Shown piece by piece: positions 43,439 to 52,189 of a DNA stretch of 64,000 nucleotides. The DNA is from a virus, in the IMG/VR virus record IMGVR_UViG_3300030117_007745, positions 48,655 to 112,654 of that record; one strand, given 5' to 3'. The notes beneath the pieces were generated by a model. That model was given only the letters and a program-made list of their open reading frames with translations. It did not search any database and was not told the DNA's origin. Each line of letters opens with the position of its first letter. The stretch's first letter is position 1. The translations under genes and the position numbers were made by a program.

Positions 43439-44575
43439 ATGAGCAATATACACAAAAATTGGAAAGAATTTATTATAAATGAGGCTGGTTTAAATAAAAT
43501 TAGGCAAGATATGTCTGATTATGATACAGCCTTTATTACAGCATTTCGTGGCGATATAAATGACAAAACTATGTGCGTTTATACACCTCCTTCAGAAGAA
43601 GAACTATCCGAAAGAGATAAAATGGGAAAAAGAGGCAAGAGCAACAAAAGAAACAATAAAGAACTCTCAGCTTTTCTTCTTAGTCAAGGATACGGTATCA
43701 AGAATGTTCAAGGTTCTTATATTGAGAATTTTGGATCTATTGACCCAGAAAAGATCCCCAGAGAAGTTAAAGAAGCAAGTTTCTTTGTTACTAACTTAAA
43801 AAATGACCCTGAATTTGCGGAACAAATAATAAATCTTGGAAAAAGATTTTGTCAGGATTCGGTCATTGTTGTTCCAAAGGGAGAAGAAGGATACATTTAT
43901 GGAACAAACAAAAGTAAATACCCCGGACTAGACCAAAAAGAAACTGTTGGTAAATTTATGGGCGGCGAAACTGGAGAATTTATGTCTCGTATAGGTGGCC
44001 GGCCCTTTGTTATGAAGGAAGATGAAGAAACGCAGACATATGAGGATTTTCCCGGAAAACAGAGGCAAGCCATAAAAATTATGGCCAATAGAACAGATAG
44101 AGAAATAAACGAAATGCACATGGTGTATAATATAAGTGAAGCAGATTTATCAGCCTATGATAATAGCGGAAAGACCACTCTATATCATTACGCACCAGTT
44201 GATTCTGAAGATATAAAAGTTGATCCTAGTATGTTTGGAAAGCAATCTTATTCTAGAAGAGAAAAAGAAAGGTCCACATATCCTAGATCTTTCTTTTATG
44301 TAAATTTAGATCAAGCCGAGAGTCAAGTAAAACAGGGCAGTACTCTATATTCCCTTAACATTCCAACCAATAAGTTGTATAGTATAAAAAGTGATCCAGA
44401 TGGGCTGGTAAAATCTATAAGGCATCCCACGTATGGTTTTAGAAATGATATCGAATGGACTGAACTTTTTGAAACAATACATGAAAATTACCTTGGCGCT
44501 TATTATTCTACCCCCTCTATGGACCTTGTGGTTCTGTTTGAGCCAATTACAGCGAGCAAGATGGAGAAAGAATGA
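43439..44575 (+). CDS. Putative head-cargo protein with T4-CTS-like N-terminus
   Basis: 378 residues. The opening NWKEFIINEAGL resembles the T4 internal-protein leader and has an I-N-E site. The middle has an unknown domain (SAFLLSQGYGIKNVQGSYIENFG, SFFVTNLKNDPEFAEQIINLGKRF). The C-terminal 130 residues (TTLYHYAPVDSEDIKVDP, SRREKERSTYPRSFFYVNL, LYSLNIPTNKLYSI) faintly recall ADP-ribosyltransferase-like folds, but no catalytic triad can be stated. No ribosome site; ACTATTTA precedes it. Confidence 0.5.
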   Translation: MSNIHKNWKEFIINEAGLNKIRQDMSDYDTAFITAFRGDINDKTMCVYTPPSEEELSERDKMGKRGKSNKRNNKELSAFLLSQGYGIKNVQGSYIENFGSIDPEKIPREVKEASFFVTNLKNDPEFAEQIINLGKRFCQDSVIVVPKGEEGYIYGTNKSKYPGLDQKETVGKFMGGETGEFMSRIGGRPFVMKEDEETQTYEDFPGKQRQAIKIMANRTDREINEMHMVYNISEADLSAYDNSGKTTLYHYAPVDSEDIKVDPSMFGKQSYSRREKERSTYPRSFFYVNLDQAESQVKQGSTLYSLNIPTNKLYSIKSDPDGLVKSIRHPTYGFRNDIEWTELFETIHENYLGAYYSTPSMDLVVLFEPITASKMEKE

Positions 44576-44850
44576 AAACAGGTGACATAGTATTTCAGAA
44601 TTACTCTGGGATACACAGATACGGAAAAGTTATCGAAAAAAAAGAAAATCTAAAAGGTGATGGCTGGGCTTGGTTTTCTATTAATTGGGTTAATGATGAA
44701 AAATATATTGATGCTCAAAAATGGAAAGCGAGACTAAGAGGTTTGAATGATAACGCATACCTTCCAAAGTATTATCGCGCAGACGATATCCAACTAATAG
44801 ACCTTAACAAAACACTAAGAACTCTAATAAATTTAAAAGAAGCGTCATGA
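44572..44850 (+). CDS. Small uncharacterised phage protein
   Basis: 92 residues, beta-rich start (GDIVFQNYSGIHRYGKVIEKKENLKGDGWAWF) like an SH3-type barrel, then a charged tail. Joined by ATGA overlaps to both the preceding gene and the endolysin, so translationally coupled. Function unknown; possibly a lysis accessory by position. Confidence 0.5.
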   Translation: MKTGDIVFQNYSGIHRYGKVIEKKENLKGDGWAWFSINWVNDEKYIDAQKWKARLRGLNDNAYLPKYYRADDIQLIDLNKTLRTLINLKEAS

Positions 44851-45707
44851 AACAATATACACTTAGAAGCGGAGACAAAGGCCAAGAAGTTAAGAAATTA
44901 CAGTTGGCCATCGGAAACCTATTAGCAGATGGTGATTTTGGCCCCGCTACCGAAAATGCTGTAAAAAACTATCAATCAAGCCACAACTTAGTTGCTGATG
45001 GAATTGCAGGAGTTAAAACTTTAACTTCATTAGAAATTCCAGTGGAAATAGGAGTAGATCTTAGCCGCCACAATGGCGATGTTGACTTCGAGACCATGGC
45101 AAGAGCAGGCGTAAAATACGCTTGGATTAAGTGCTCAGAGGGTACAACGCACGTAAATCCGGGTTACGAATTAAAGTTTAGACAAGCTAGAGAAGCCGGC
45201 ATACAGGTCGGTGGATATCATTTTTCTAGACCAGATACATATCCTAGTTTACAGGATGCTATTGATGAATCCCTCAACTTCCTAGGCGCTCTTTCAAAAG
45301 TTGGCTTTTATAAAGGAGACTTACTGCCTGTTTTAGACGTTGAAGATGGATTAAAGACTGATGATAAGTATAATGTTGAATGGACGCTAAAATGGCTTGC
45401 ATCTGTTGAAAAATCTTTAGGTGTTCGACCTGTAATATATACTGGAAAATGGGCCTACGATCTTTATTTAAGAAATGGAGACCCTGACCATCTACAAGAA
45501 TTGAAGACTTATCCTCTTTGGGTAGCATCTTACAATGATGGAATAGAACCAGAAAGAATGGTTAGCCTTTGGGATGAATGGGATGTGTGGCAGTGGACAG
45601 GAGAAGGTCAAGTTCCCGGTGTTAAAGGAAAATGTGATATAAACTGGGCTGCTGGAGGTGTTTTGCCAACGCTGACTTATAAAAGAGAAATTAATATATG
45701 CGGCTAA
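44847..45707 (+). CDS. GH25 endolysin with peptidoglycan-binding domain
   Basis: 286 residues. Residues 1-60 are a PG_binding_1 domain (LRSGDKGQEVKKLQLAIGNLL, DGDFGPATENAVKNYQ). Residues 66-280 are a GH25 muramidase: IGVDLSRHNGDVDF (Asp71), GGYHFSRPD, LLPVLDVEDG (Asp164, Glu166), and DVWQWTGEGQVPGVKGKCDINW. Cleaves peptidoglycan for lysis. No signal peptide, so a holin is needed; none is obvious nearby. Overlaps both neighbours. Confidence 0.9.
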   Translation: MKQYTLRSGDKGQEVKKLQLAIGNLLADGDFGPATENAVKNYQSSHNLVADGIAGVKTLTSLEIPVEIGVDLSRHNGDVDFETMARAGVKYAWIKCSEGTTHVNPGYELKFRQAREAGIQVGGYHFSRPDTYPSLQDAIDESLNFLGALSKVGFYKGDLLPVLDVEDGLKTDDKYNVEWTLKWLASVEKSLGVRPVIYTGKWAYDLYLRNGDPDHLQELKTYPLWVASYNDGIEPERMVSLWDEWDVWQWTGEGQVPGVKGKCDINWAAGGVLPTLTYKREINICG

Positions 45708-45976
45708 CATCTAAGAGAATAAGCAAACAAGATATAGACGAAGTTAAAGATTGGTCAGAGGATCACGCTCTTTATTGTTCTAAAATATGGGGAGTTGATT
45801 TTAATTTTGAGAAATATGATTCAGAGGTCCAAACTTTTTATATAAGAGACTTGCAGATAAAAGGTAGAGAAGAGTTACAATTTCGTCACTTATTTGAGCT
45901 AGAAGAGAAGATTCAAGCTAAGTTTGGCAAGAGATACAGAGTCGGCATAATATACGAGAATGCGCCACTAGAATAG
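45698..45976 (+). CDS. Small uncharacterised protein
   Basis: 92 residues, no recognised family: charged helix at the start, then a compact alpha/beta portion (LFELEEKIQAKFGKRYRVGIIYENAP). It overlaps the endolysin by ten bases and ends 12 bases before a convergent gene. May be a lysis or tail accessory. Confidence 0.45.
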   Translation: MRLTSKRISKQDIDEVKDWSEDHALYCSKIWGVDFNFEKYDSEVQTFYIRDLQIKGREELQFRHLFELEEKIQAKFGKRYRVGIIYENAPLE

Positions 45977-45988
45977 AAATGTGGGATA

Positions 45989-46726
45989 CTATAAGTCTGC
46001 GATGTCTGCTAAGTCTGTATCATCAGCTTCAGGAGGAGTTGTCTCGCCAGAAGGAATTCCGCCCGGAGCCTCAACAGATGGCTGGATTTCGTCTTCAAAC
46101 TTCTTGAAATAAAGATCCAAGTTCATAAGTAGTCCATCATAAAATGCTTTAATATCTGATGAATTGTGCAAAGTCTTATAGGCTTCAACGATTTGAGTTT
46201 CAACTTTGTTAAACGTTTCATATGCCTTATCACGTCCAGTTAAATCTTCGCCCTCAATACCAAAGTCCTCTTTTCCTAATTCATCTTTATCTTTTCTTAC
46301 ATCTTTCATATCTTCCGGACTGTCAGAACCTATATCTATATCTATATCTTCGCTCATTTGATCTGAGTTGTCCAAGGCCCTAAGAGGTGCTAATGTATTC
46401 TCAACGGCTTTTAGCATGTGTGCAGAGAAAGAATCTCTTTGTTCTTTTGAAGATGCCAATTCCTTATATCCCGTTTCTATTGTTTTGAGGATATTGTCAA
46501 ATAATGTATTAAGAGTATTGAGACCAGTGTTGTCATAAGGAGAATCCTCAGTATCCCCAATTTCATCTTCCATAATAAGATTTCTTACGATTTTACGAAG
46601 TCTCATTTCTTCAGCTAAATATTGATCAGACTCTTTTTGTCTTCTAGATTCTACAATTTTTATAGCTTTGCGAACAAGCTTGCGAAGTCTGAGTTCTTCA
46701 ACTATCTCTTCTCTATCAATATACAT
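45989..46726 (-). CDS. Acidic head-scaffold-like protein with duplicated N-terminal helix
   Basis: 245 residues, acidic. The N-terminus repeats one motif: EEIVEELRLRKLVRKAI then YLAEEMRLRKIVRNLIMED. The second copy ends with an I-M-E site. Middle and end are helical and acidic (EDIDIDIGSDSPEDMKD, PPEADDTDLADIADL). Properties fit a prohead core/scaffold or internal protein. RBS AAGGAG; ACTATTTA box upstream. Confidence 0.45.
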   Translation of the reverse strand: MYIDREEIVEELRLRKLVRKAIKIVESRRQKESDQYLAEEMRLRKIVRNLIMEDEIGDTEDSPYDNTGLNTLNTLFDNILKTIETGYKELASSKEQRDSFSAHMLKAVENTLAPLRALDNSDQMSEDIDIDIGSDSPEDMKDVRKDKDELGKEDFGIEGEDLTGRDKAYETFNKVETQIVEAYKTLHNSSDIKAFYDGLLMNLDLYFKKFEDEIQPSVEAPGGIPSGETTPPEADDTDLADIADL

Positions 46727-46748
46727 TTATTAGTTCTCCTTAATAACC

Positions 46749-46756
46749 TAAATAGT
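46749..46756 (-). promoter_or_regulatory. ACTATTTA motif
   Basis: Minus-strand ACTATTTA 22 bases before the ATG at 46726. Confidence 0.3.
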
Positions 46757-46761
46757 GTTGA

Positions 46762-49602
46762 TTATTTGCTTTTGTTCATCCTTTGTGTTTTTCTTTTGGA
46801 TGCCTCTTTTCTTGTCTTGGCATAATCATACGCTTTTTTTAGGCGAGATTTAACCTTTGGGTCTTTTGCATTGTTGTAGGCAGCTCTTGACCTTTGGTGA
46901 ATAAGATTAATAATTTGTGACTGTCTTTTGTGAGACTTGGATTTAAAACTAGCTTTTGAAAGAGTATCTTTTATATCTTGAACGGTGCTAAATTTCACAG
47001 ATACAGTATCGGATGGATCTTCATCTGTGTATAATCTTCTACCGGATCCCTTTGGTTTTTTGCCAGTTCCCTTTTTTGGTTCCTTGGCCTCATCTTGATG
47101 CATATGGGGCTCCATATAAGGTTTTCCGGACTTTTTATTCTTCTTTCTTTTCTTTGGCTTTGCCCCTAACGGCAATGAATAACCAGCTACAGAACCTCCA
47201 GCCATTGATGAAATCTCCCCTAATTCAATTTCGGTAGGCTCTAAAATGTCTGGATTTACAACAAAAATCTTTTCAAACCCTTGTTTATAATCAGGAATGT
47301 CCCAAACTATATCAATATTCCTGTATGTAAAATCGTCCCACCTATCTCTTAGATAACCTAGAGTGTCTAAATTGTAAGGTAACATGCGTTTCATTTCTTC
47401 ATCAGCGCCAAGATCAAACCACTTAGCTTGGGGTTTAATGTTAAAAGCATGAACATGCTTGCCCATCATTTCTGCTGTTTCTCTGCTTGGCACAAGATAC
47501 ATTGGCTTGAGATCTCCCAATTCTGATTCATCAGATGAAAAATACCAAGTCTCATCTTTTATCCCTTCAGATATCCTGTGTTCTTCTTCTAGTGCTCCCC
47601 CAAATCCGGGAGGAGCAGATTTAGATCTTGCCTTGGGGGGGTTTTTGTCAAAAGGTGCACCACCCTTCTTTCTTTCTCCCTTTGTAGACATTCTTTTTTT
47701 TGCATGATCTTTTGCATAAAACTTTTGAACAGGCTCCATTTCATTCAGAACCTCTTCAATTAGCCGAAAAAACAAAGGGAGGGCGACGTGTTCATTGGTT
47801 TCTTCAACCTCGCCCTGAACATTTAAAATGTCTAACACGTTTTCTGGATTTATTCCGCTAGGTAGAAATTTTCTTATTTCACCACTCTCAAGAGCTGCTC
47901 TAAAATCAGTAGCACTTAATTCTTCGCCAACTGGGTCGAATGCAAATTTCATTGGATCTAAAACTGTTACGTCATCTTTTGCATATTTTTGAACGTTTTT
48001 TGCGAATCTGCTTTGATCACCGCCCTTGGTGCTCGTCCCTAAAATAACTAACTCTCCGGGTTTGGCATCTTCGCCAACATATTCATATGCAGATCTAACT
48101 GGAGAAGGGTGAGGAGAAGGAATAACATCCACGTTATTTAAATTAGCTACATCAAAATAGTGATTCCAAAGATCTAACGAATTTTCCTGTGTAATTTCTG
48201 TTCCTTTGGGAGTTTTTCGGGGATTTGGTGACACCATTACGACAACTCGGTCTGATTTGTCAGAATAATGTTTAACCATATCTAAATGGCCTCTATGCGG
48301 AGGCTTAAATGCTCCGGGTATAATGGCCACAGTCTCAGTTCTTTCCATTGCTTCGTCAACTCTTGGTATTTTCACACCTCCTCGACCAAACCTGAACAGG
48401 CCCAAAATTTGATTAATCGGAGCAAAGTTTCCTGTAAATTTATATAACTGGCCATCATATTCAAAAACAAAGCCCTCTGCGACAGATGTAATGTTGTCTA
48501 AATGCTTTATTTTTCGCAACTGTTTGGCCAAAATTTCATGTGCCATCTCTTGGCCCGGCCCTTGGTATGCCTGAATTGATTTAATGGCTGTTTCCACTTC
48601 TTTTTTAAGGCGATCAAGTTCTTTAGCATTGTCAAGAACATAAGCACTTTCCATACCTTCCAACATCGCGACGGCAAAGTCATGAATTGCATCTTCAATA
48701 GGCCAGATTAGTTTAGAGATAGTCTTGTTACCGCTTTGAACATATTTTTTAACTTGTTCTCTCATTTGCTGGTCTTTGCCGAGACTGCGGTAAATTTGCG
48801 TAAGAGTTGGAGCGCCTTCCAACTTTAAAGTTCGAGCAACAATTTTATCTTTTACATCATCGCCCAAGGAAGGAAACTTTTCATTTATATCTTCAAGAAG
48901 ATTATCTGTTAGAAATTCTTCAACAGTTATGTCTCCCTCAAGACCAACTTTCTTAATTCTTTCTAAAGCTATTTTTAAATCACTTTTATTATCTATTTTT
49001 TGAAGATTAACAAATGCAGTTCTTTGAACATCAAACTTCTTTCCTTGATTTGCTTGCTCAAATCGATCAATAACACTATCTAAAGCTTTTGATTGTTGTT
49101 CAGTGTTGGCATTCACAACCTTATCTGTTTCTGAGTCGTATTTTTTATGGCCGGCCCCATGAATTGTGATTATGTCTGCATCGTAATTTACTACATTCGA
49201 TGCTCCCGGTCCCATAATTTCAGAATTGTAAAATATTTCTCCATCAGGACCAAATATGGACTCTTTTTCTTCGGGTGACAGTGTTGCAACAGCATTCTCA
49301 AAAGCTGTAAATGCATCTACATACACTTTTTTGACTCTTTCGCCGCCTTGAAATTCTCTCATTGCAAGATCAACAGCGTTCATGCCGCCTTTCTGCATGT
49401 CGCCTTTATTTCTGGCAGCGCGAGCTTCACCGTTTTTAACGCCCAAATAAACATTAAACCCGTCAGTCTTTTCAGTCCCAACGAGTTCTCCTCTACTTGC
49501 AGCCGTCAAAATTTCTGCTATTTTATTGAAAGTTAAGCTTCTGTTATCATATATGTGAGCTAGATGACCAGCTACTCCACCTTCAGCTATCAGTTTTACC
49601 AT
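46762..49602 (-). CDS. Large fusion: ligase-like domain plus nucleotidyltransferase, putative head cargo
   Basis: 946 residues. Residues 38-60 (GELVGTEKTDGFNVYLGVKNGEARA) contain a KxDG motif as in nucleic-acid ligases. Around residue 425-500 is a cytidylyltransferase domain: VAIIPGAFKPPHRGHLDMVKHY with HxGH, then SPNPRKTPKGTEIT. Residue 640 onward is basic (DHAKKRMSTKGERKKGG) and ends with SMAGGSVAGYSLPLG plus a Lys-rich tail. An LIEEVLNEM site lies between the second and third parts. Packaging in the head or RNA/NAD repair are possible. Confidence 0.55.
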   Translation of the reverse strand: MVKLIAEGGVAGHLAHIYDNRSLTFNKIAEILTAASRGELVGTEKTDGFNVYLGVKNGEARAARNKGDMQKGGMNAVDLAMREFQGGERVKKVYVDAFTAFENAVATLSPEEKESIFGPDGEIFYNSEIMGPGASNVVNYDADIITIHGAGHKKYDSETDKVVNANTEQQSKALDSVIDRFEQANQGKKFDVQRTAFVNLQKIDNKSDLKIALERIKKVGLEGDITVEEFLTDNLLEDINEKFPSLGDDVKDKIVARTLKLEGAPTLTQIYRSLGKDQQMREQVKKYVQSGNKTISKLIWPIEDAIHDFAVAMLEGMESAYVLDNAKELDRLKKEVETAIKSIQAYQGPGQEMAHEILAKQLRKIKHLDNITSVAEGFVFEYDGQLYKFTGNFAPINQILGLFRFGRGGVKIPRVDEAMERTETVAIIPGAFKPPHRGHLDMVKHYSDKSDRVVVMVSPNPRKTPKGTEITQENSLDLWNHYFDVANLNNVDVIPSPHPSPVRSAYEYVGEDAKPGELVILGTSTKGGDQSRFAKNVQKYAKDDVTVLDPMKFAFDPVGEELSATDFRAALESGEIRKFLPSGINPENVLDILNVQGEVEETNEHVALPLFFRLIEEVLNEMEPVQKFYAKDHAKKRMSTKGERKKGGAPFDKNPPKARSKSAPPGFGGALEEEHRISEGIKDETWYFSSDESELGDLKPMYLVPSRETAEMMGKHVHAFNIKPQAKWFDLGADEEMKRMLPYNLDTLGYLRDRWDDFTYRNIDIVWDIPDYKQGFEKIFVVNPDILEPTEIELGEISSMAGGSVAGYSLPLGAKPKKRKKNKKSGKPYMEPHMHQDEAKEPKKGTGKKPKGSGRRLYTDEDPSDTVSVKFSTVQDIKDTLSKASFKSKSHKRQSQIINLIHQRSRAAYNNAKDPKVKSRLKKAYDYAKTRKEASKRKTQRMNKSK

Positions 49603-49867
49603 TATCTAAATCCTCTTTTATTTCTTCAAGGACATTAACTCTCTCTTCAAGAACATTAATTTGCTCATTCATTTTCTTGGCCATTTTTTTAATTTCTTTA
49701 AGCTGTTGTTTTGCCATTGATAAGCGTCTGCTTTCAACTTGCGTTCTAGGCCTCATATTATCAATAACCTCAGAAAGTGCTTGAATATAAGTTAGTATAT
49801 TAGCGTCAGGAATCTGACCCTCGTGAAGTAAGAAATTTTTTGTCATTCTATAATAATCTGTAGACAT
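49583..49867 (-). CDS. Small coiled-coil protein
   Basis: 94 residues, nearly all helical with heptads (QLKEIKKMAKKMNEQINVLEERVNVLEEIKED). No known family. Overlaps the fusion gene by 20 bases. May be a scaffold or adaptor for it. RBS TAGGAT before ATG. Confidence 0.5.
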   Translation of the reverse strand: MSTDYYRMTKNFLLHEGQIPDANILTYIQALSEVIDNMRPRTQVESRRLSMAKQQLKEIKKMAKKMNEQINVLEERVNVLEEIKEDLDNGKTDS

Positions 49868-49878
49868 ATTTCATAATC

Positions 49879-50088
49879 CTAATTATTTGTTGTTTTCCCC
49901 TTCTTTACAACGTAAGCCTGCGAACTGCCTCTTATTAAAAATGGTATGATACCATTCATTCCAACACTGAAAGGGACTTGATCAACACCATCTTTCTGAT
50001 AGTTAGAAGATGCATTTTCAAATTGATTAATTGTAAAATCAGAACCTATGTCAGGTTTAGGCTCATTGCTAAACGGTCCAAAAGCCAT
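49879..50088 (-). CDS. Small uncharacterised phage protein
   Basis: 69 residues, polar and rich in Asn, Ser, Gly (FTINQFENASSNYQKDGVDQV, MNGIIPFLIRGSSQAYVVKKG). No family recognised. RBS AAAGGAT. Between a Lys-rich protein and a coiled-coil protein in the structural block. Confidence 0.45.
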   Translation of the reverse strand: MAFGPFSNEPKPDIGSDFTINQFENASSNYQKDGVDQVPFSVGMNGIIPFLIRGSSQAYVVKKGKTTNN

Positions 50089-50090
50089 AA

Positions 50091-50297
50091 TTATTTATCC
50101 TTTTTTGCAGCTTTCTTTGCCTTCTTTGGCTCTGCCTTCTTTGGCTCTGCTTTCTTTACTTCCTCGACAACTGGCTCATCGAGCAAGGGGGCTACTTTTT
50201 CTACAACCTCTTCCACAATTTCTTGAACGACAGCTTTTGCTCGCGCTGCTGCTGCTCTAAGTTTTTTCTTTAATCTTCTTCTTCTTGGGCTTGGCAT
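50091..50297 (-). CDS. Lys/Ala/Pro-rich histone-like small protein
   Basis: 68 residues. Arg-rich start (PSPRRRRLKKKLRAAAARAKA), an acidic helix, and the repeat KKAEPKKAEPKKAKKAAKK at the end. Composition is like bacterial histone H1-type or DNA-compacting tails. RBS AAAGGAG. Could help condense DNA in the head. Confidence 0.5.
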   Translation of the reverse strand: MPSPRRRRLKKKLRAAAARAKAVVQEIVEEVVEKVAPLLDEPVVEEVKKAEPKKAEPKKAKKAAKKDK

Positions 50298-50298
50298 T

Positions 50299-51105
50299 TT
50301 ATTGCTCTCCTTTTTTTGTCCATTTGGACACTAGTTTATTATAAAGACTTGTATTATACCAAGCCTTGTTGGTTTCTTTAACTTCTTTTTGTTGCCTTGG
50401 TGTTTCTGTTACGATTTGCTTAGACTCTTCTAGCTTGCCGGCAAGCTTCGCTCCAAGTTCTTTAGCATCGTCATGCTCTTTGTCTTGGCTCTTGGCGTAT
50501 TTAGGCTTATCTTTTCCTGAGCCATGTTTTTCTTCCTTAACCTCTTTTTCTTTTTTATCCTTGGCCGCCTTTTTCATCGGCTCTTTTTTATCACCATCTT
50601 TATCTAAATCAAGAAAATCAGGCTTGGCTGCTTTTTCGGCCATAACTTGCTTAAAAGTTTCCGCCACCACTTTCTTTAACTCTTCTTTTGCTATTTGATA
50701 ATGCTCGTTCATTTGGTTTTCTCCTTTAAACTTTAACTGATCTTCATAATCTCTTACATTTAAATTACCTTGTAAATAGGCTTCTTCTTCAATTTCTCTG
50801 CCTTTTCCATCTTTTGCATAATGTCCATCGGTAGTCATATCATCTAAATCACCTCGACAATTTTGTGCGTGGTGAACCAATTCGTGTGAAAAAGAACGCA
50901 AAACATCTTTTGGATGCCTGTTCGTAACATATAAAACTATTAGATTTTGTTCTGGATCATAGTATGCTGTTTTTCCCAAAGGATTTTCAGCATTCTCAGC
51001 ATCTTTACGCATAATAACACGCACTGGGTGATCAAAACCCAAAGCGTTTTTTGCGTGTGGATAGAACTTTTGAACTAGATCTTTAATGTTTTGAGTATTT
51101 TCCAT
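50299..51105 (-). CDS. Phage HExxH metallopeptidase with cargo-type tail
   Basis: 268 residues from the ATG at 51105 (a GTG three bases earlier also exists). FSHELVHHAQNC gives His74, Glu75, His78; a further acidic cluster (IEEEAYLQGN) may hold the third ligand. From residue 130 the sequence switches to a helix with a V-M-A-E site and the PDFLDLDKDGDKKEPMKKA stretch, which I recall from marine phage proteins, then a Lys-rich tail. May be a prohead or host-directed protease. No ribosome site. Confidence 0.6.
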   Translation of the reverse strand: MENTQNIKDLVQKFYPHAKNALGFDHPVRVIMRKDAENAENPLGKTAYYDPEQNLIVLYVTNRHPKDVLRSFSHELVHHAQNCRGDLDDMTTDGHYAKDGKGREIEEEAYLQGNLNVRDYEDQLKFKGENQMNEHYQIAKEELKKVVAETFKQVMAEKAAKPDFLDLDKDGDKKEPMKKAAKDKKEKEVKEEKHGSGKDKPKYAKSQDKEHDDAKELGAKLAGKLEESKQIVTETPRQQKEVKETNKAWYNTSLYNKLVSKWTKKGEQ

Positions 51106-51112
51106 CACTTAA

Positions 51113-51120
51113 TAAATAGT
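51113..51120 (-). promoter_or_regulatory. ACTATTTA motif
   Basis: Minus-strand ACTATTTA seven bases before the ATG at 51105, which lacks a Shine-Dalgarno sequence. Confidence 0.35.
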
Positions 51121-51131
51121 GATGAAAAAGT

Positions 51132-52127
51132 TTAAATTCTATCTTTATTTCCGGAAAAGTAGACGTTGGTGACTGGCGAAGAAAGTGAGATGTGGGAGGT
51201 GAGATATCTTTTCACTTGGTCTTCTTCTTCAAACTTTATAAGTTGATTGCCATTGTAGAATTTCCATTGGCCGACTTCCCTTAAAACATCCATCTTATTA
51301 AAAACAAGATCTGTTACACCATTCATGCGAACTGCTTTTAAGAGATTATCAAGATCCATCCAATTACATTGTCTTTTTCTGCCAGTTGTAGCGCCAAATT
51401 CTTCTCCGATTAGTTGCAGAGCATTAAAGACATCACCGTCTGGTTGGAAACGCTTTGCACCGACATAAGTCTCATAAATCTTAGCAACTCCCCACACTTT
51501 GCGAATAGCCTGTGGGGGTACTCCGTTTAAAAGAGCGGCAGCAGTTGTGCAATGAGAAGAGGTTACATAAGGATAATCTCCATGATCAATATCCAATCCA
51601 AAGCCCTGAGCGCCTTCAAAAAGAATTTCTACATTTGGTTTTGAATATAATTCCTCATACATATCAACAAGATAAGGCTTTAAGCAAGGCATGTCTTCTG
51701 CTCTAAATCCGCTTCTATTGTATTTATCGCGATAGGCCGGCCCATTTCCGCGTTTAGTGGTGCCAATTTTTGAGTCTTTACCATCTTCTTCTTTATGCGA
51801 TTTAGTAATTACATGGGCATTTTTTGCAATCGAAACTAAAGTAGATGCTGGAATACCTGCGTCTTCTAGTTCTTCTATTTCTTTAAAGAATTGATCTGGG
51901 TCTACAACACAGCCCGGTCCAATAATTGATTCAATTCCATAGAAAACTCCGGCCGGGATGTGGTGAGTTACAAATTTTTTACCTTCGTGATAGATGGTAT
52001 GGCCGGCATTGCAACCTCCATTAAATCTAATGACATGTGTGTAATTTCCCTTTGAACATAGGTGGTGGGTAATCTTACCCTTGGCTTCGTCTCCGTGCTG
52101 AAGACCAAGGACAACATCTGCGATCAT
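51132..52127 (-). CDS. purA: Short PurA-family adenylosuccinate synthetase
   Basis: 331 residues against about 430 for bacterial PurA. Retains the catalytic GDE (VVLGLQHGDEAKGKI with Asp), SKIGTTKRGNGPAYRDKYNR, YPYVTSSHCTTAAALLNGVPP and the GTP-binding TDLVFNKMDV. IMP or dGMP may be the acceptor: the diaminopurine enzyme PurZ is also short, but classic PurZ is reported to lack this Asp. A clear promoter lies upstream. RBS GAGAGG. Confidence 0.85.
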   Translation of the reverse strand: MIADVVLGLQHGDEAKGKITHHLCSKGNYTHVIRFNGGCNAGHTIYHEGKKFVTHHIPAGVFYGIESIIGPGCVVDPDQFFKEIEELEDAGIPASTLVSIAKNAHVITKSHKEEDGKDSKIGTTKRGNGPAYRDKYNRSGFRAEDMPCLKPYLVDMYEELYSKPNVEILFEGAQGFGLDIDHGDYPYVTSSHCTTAAALLNGVPPQAIRKVWGVAKIYETYVGAKRFQPDGDVFNALQLIGEEFGATTGRKRQCNWMDLDNLLKAVRMNGVTDLVFNKMDVLREVGQWKFYNGNQLIKFEEEDQVKRYLTSHISLSSPVTNVYFSGNKDRI

Positions 52128-52158
52128 AGTTCCTCTCTTTGTTTGGGTTTGTGATATG

Positions 52159-52187
52159 ACTATACCACATTGAGTATATAAAGTAAA
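52159..52187 (-). promoter_or_regulatory. Sigma70-like promoter for purA
   Basis: TTTACT (52182-52187), 17-base spacer, TATAGT (52159-52164), in the 62-base gap before purA. Confidence 0.55.
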
Positions 52188-52189
52188 GA

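Noticed and set aside
43026-43482. Open frames on both strands over the tmRNA
   Set aside because: They lie within the tmRNA and its leader; the only translated part is the 13-residue tag.
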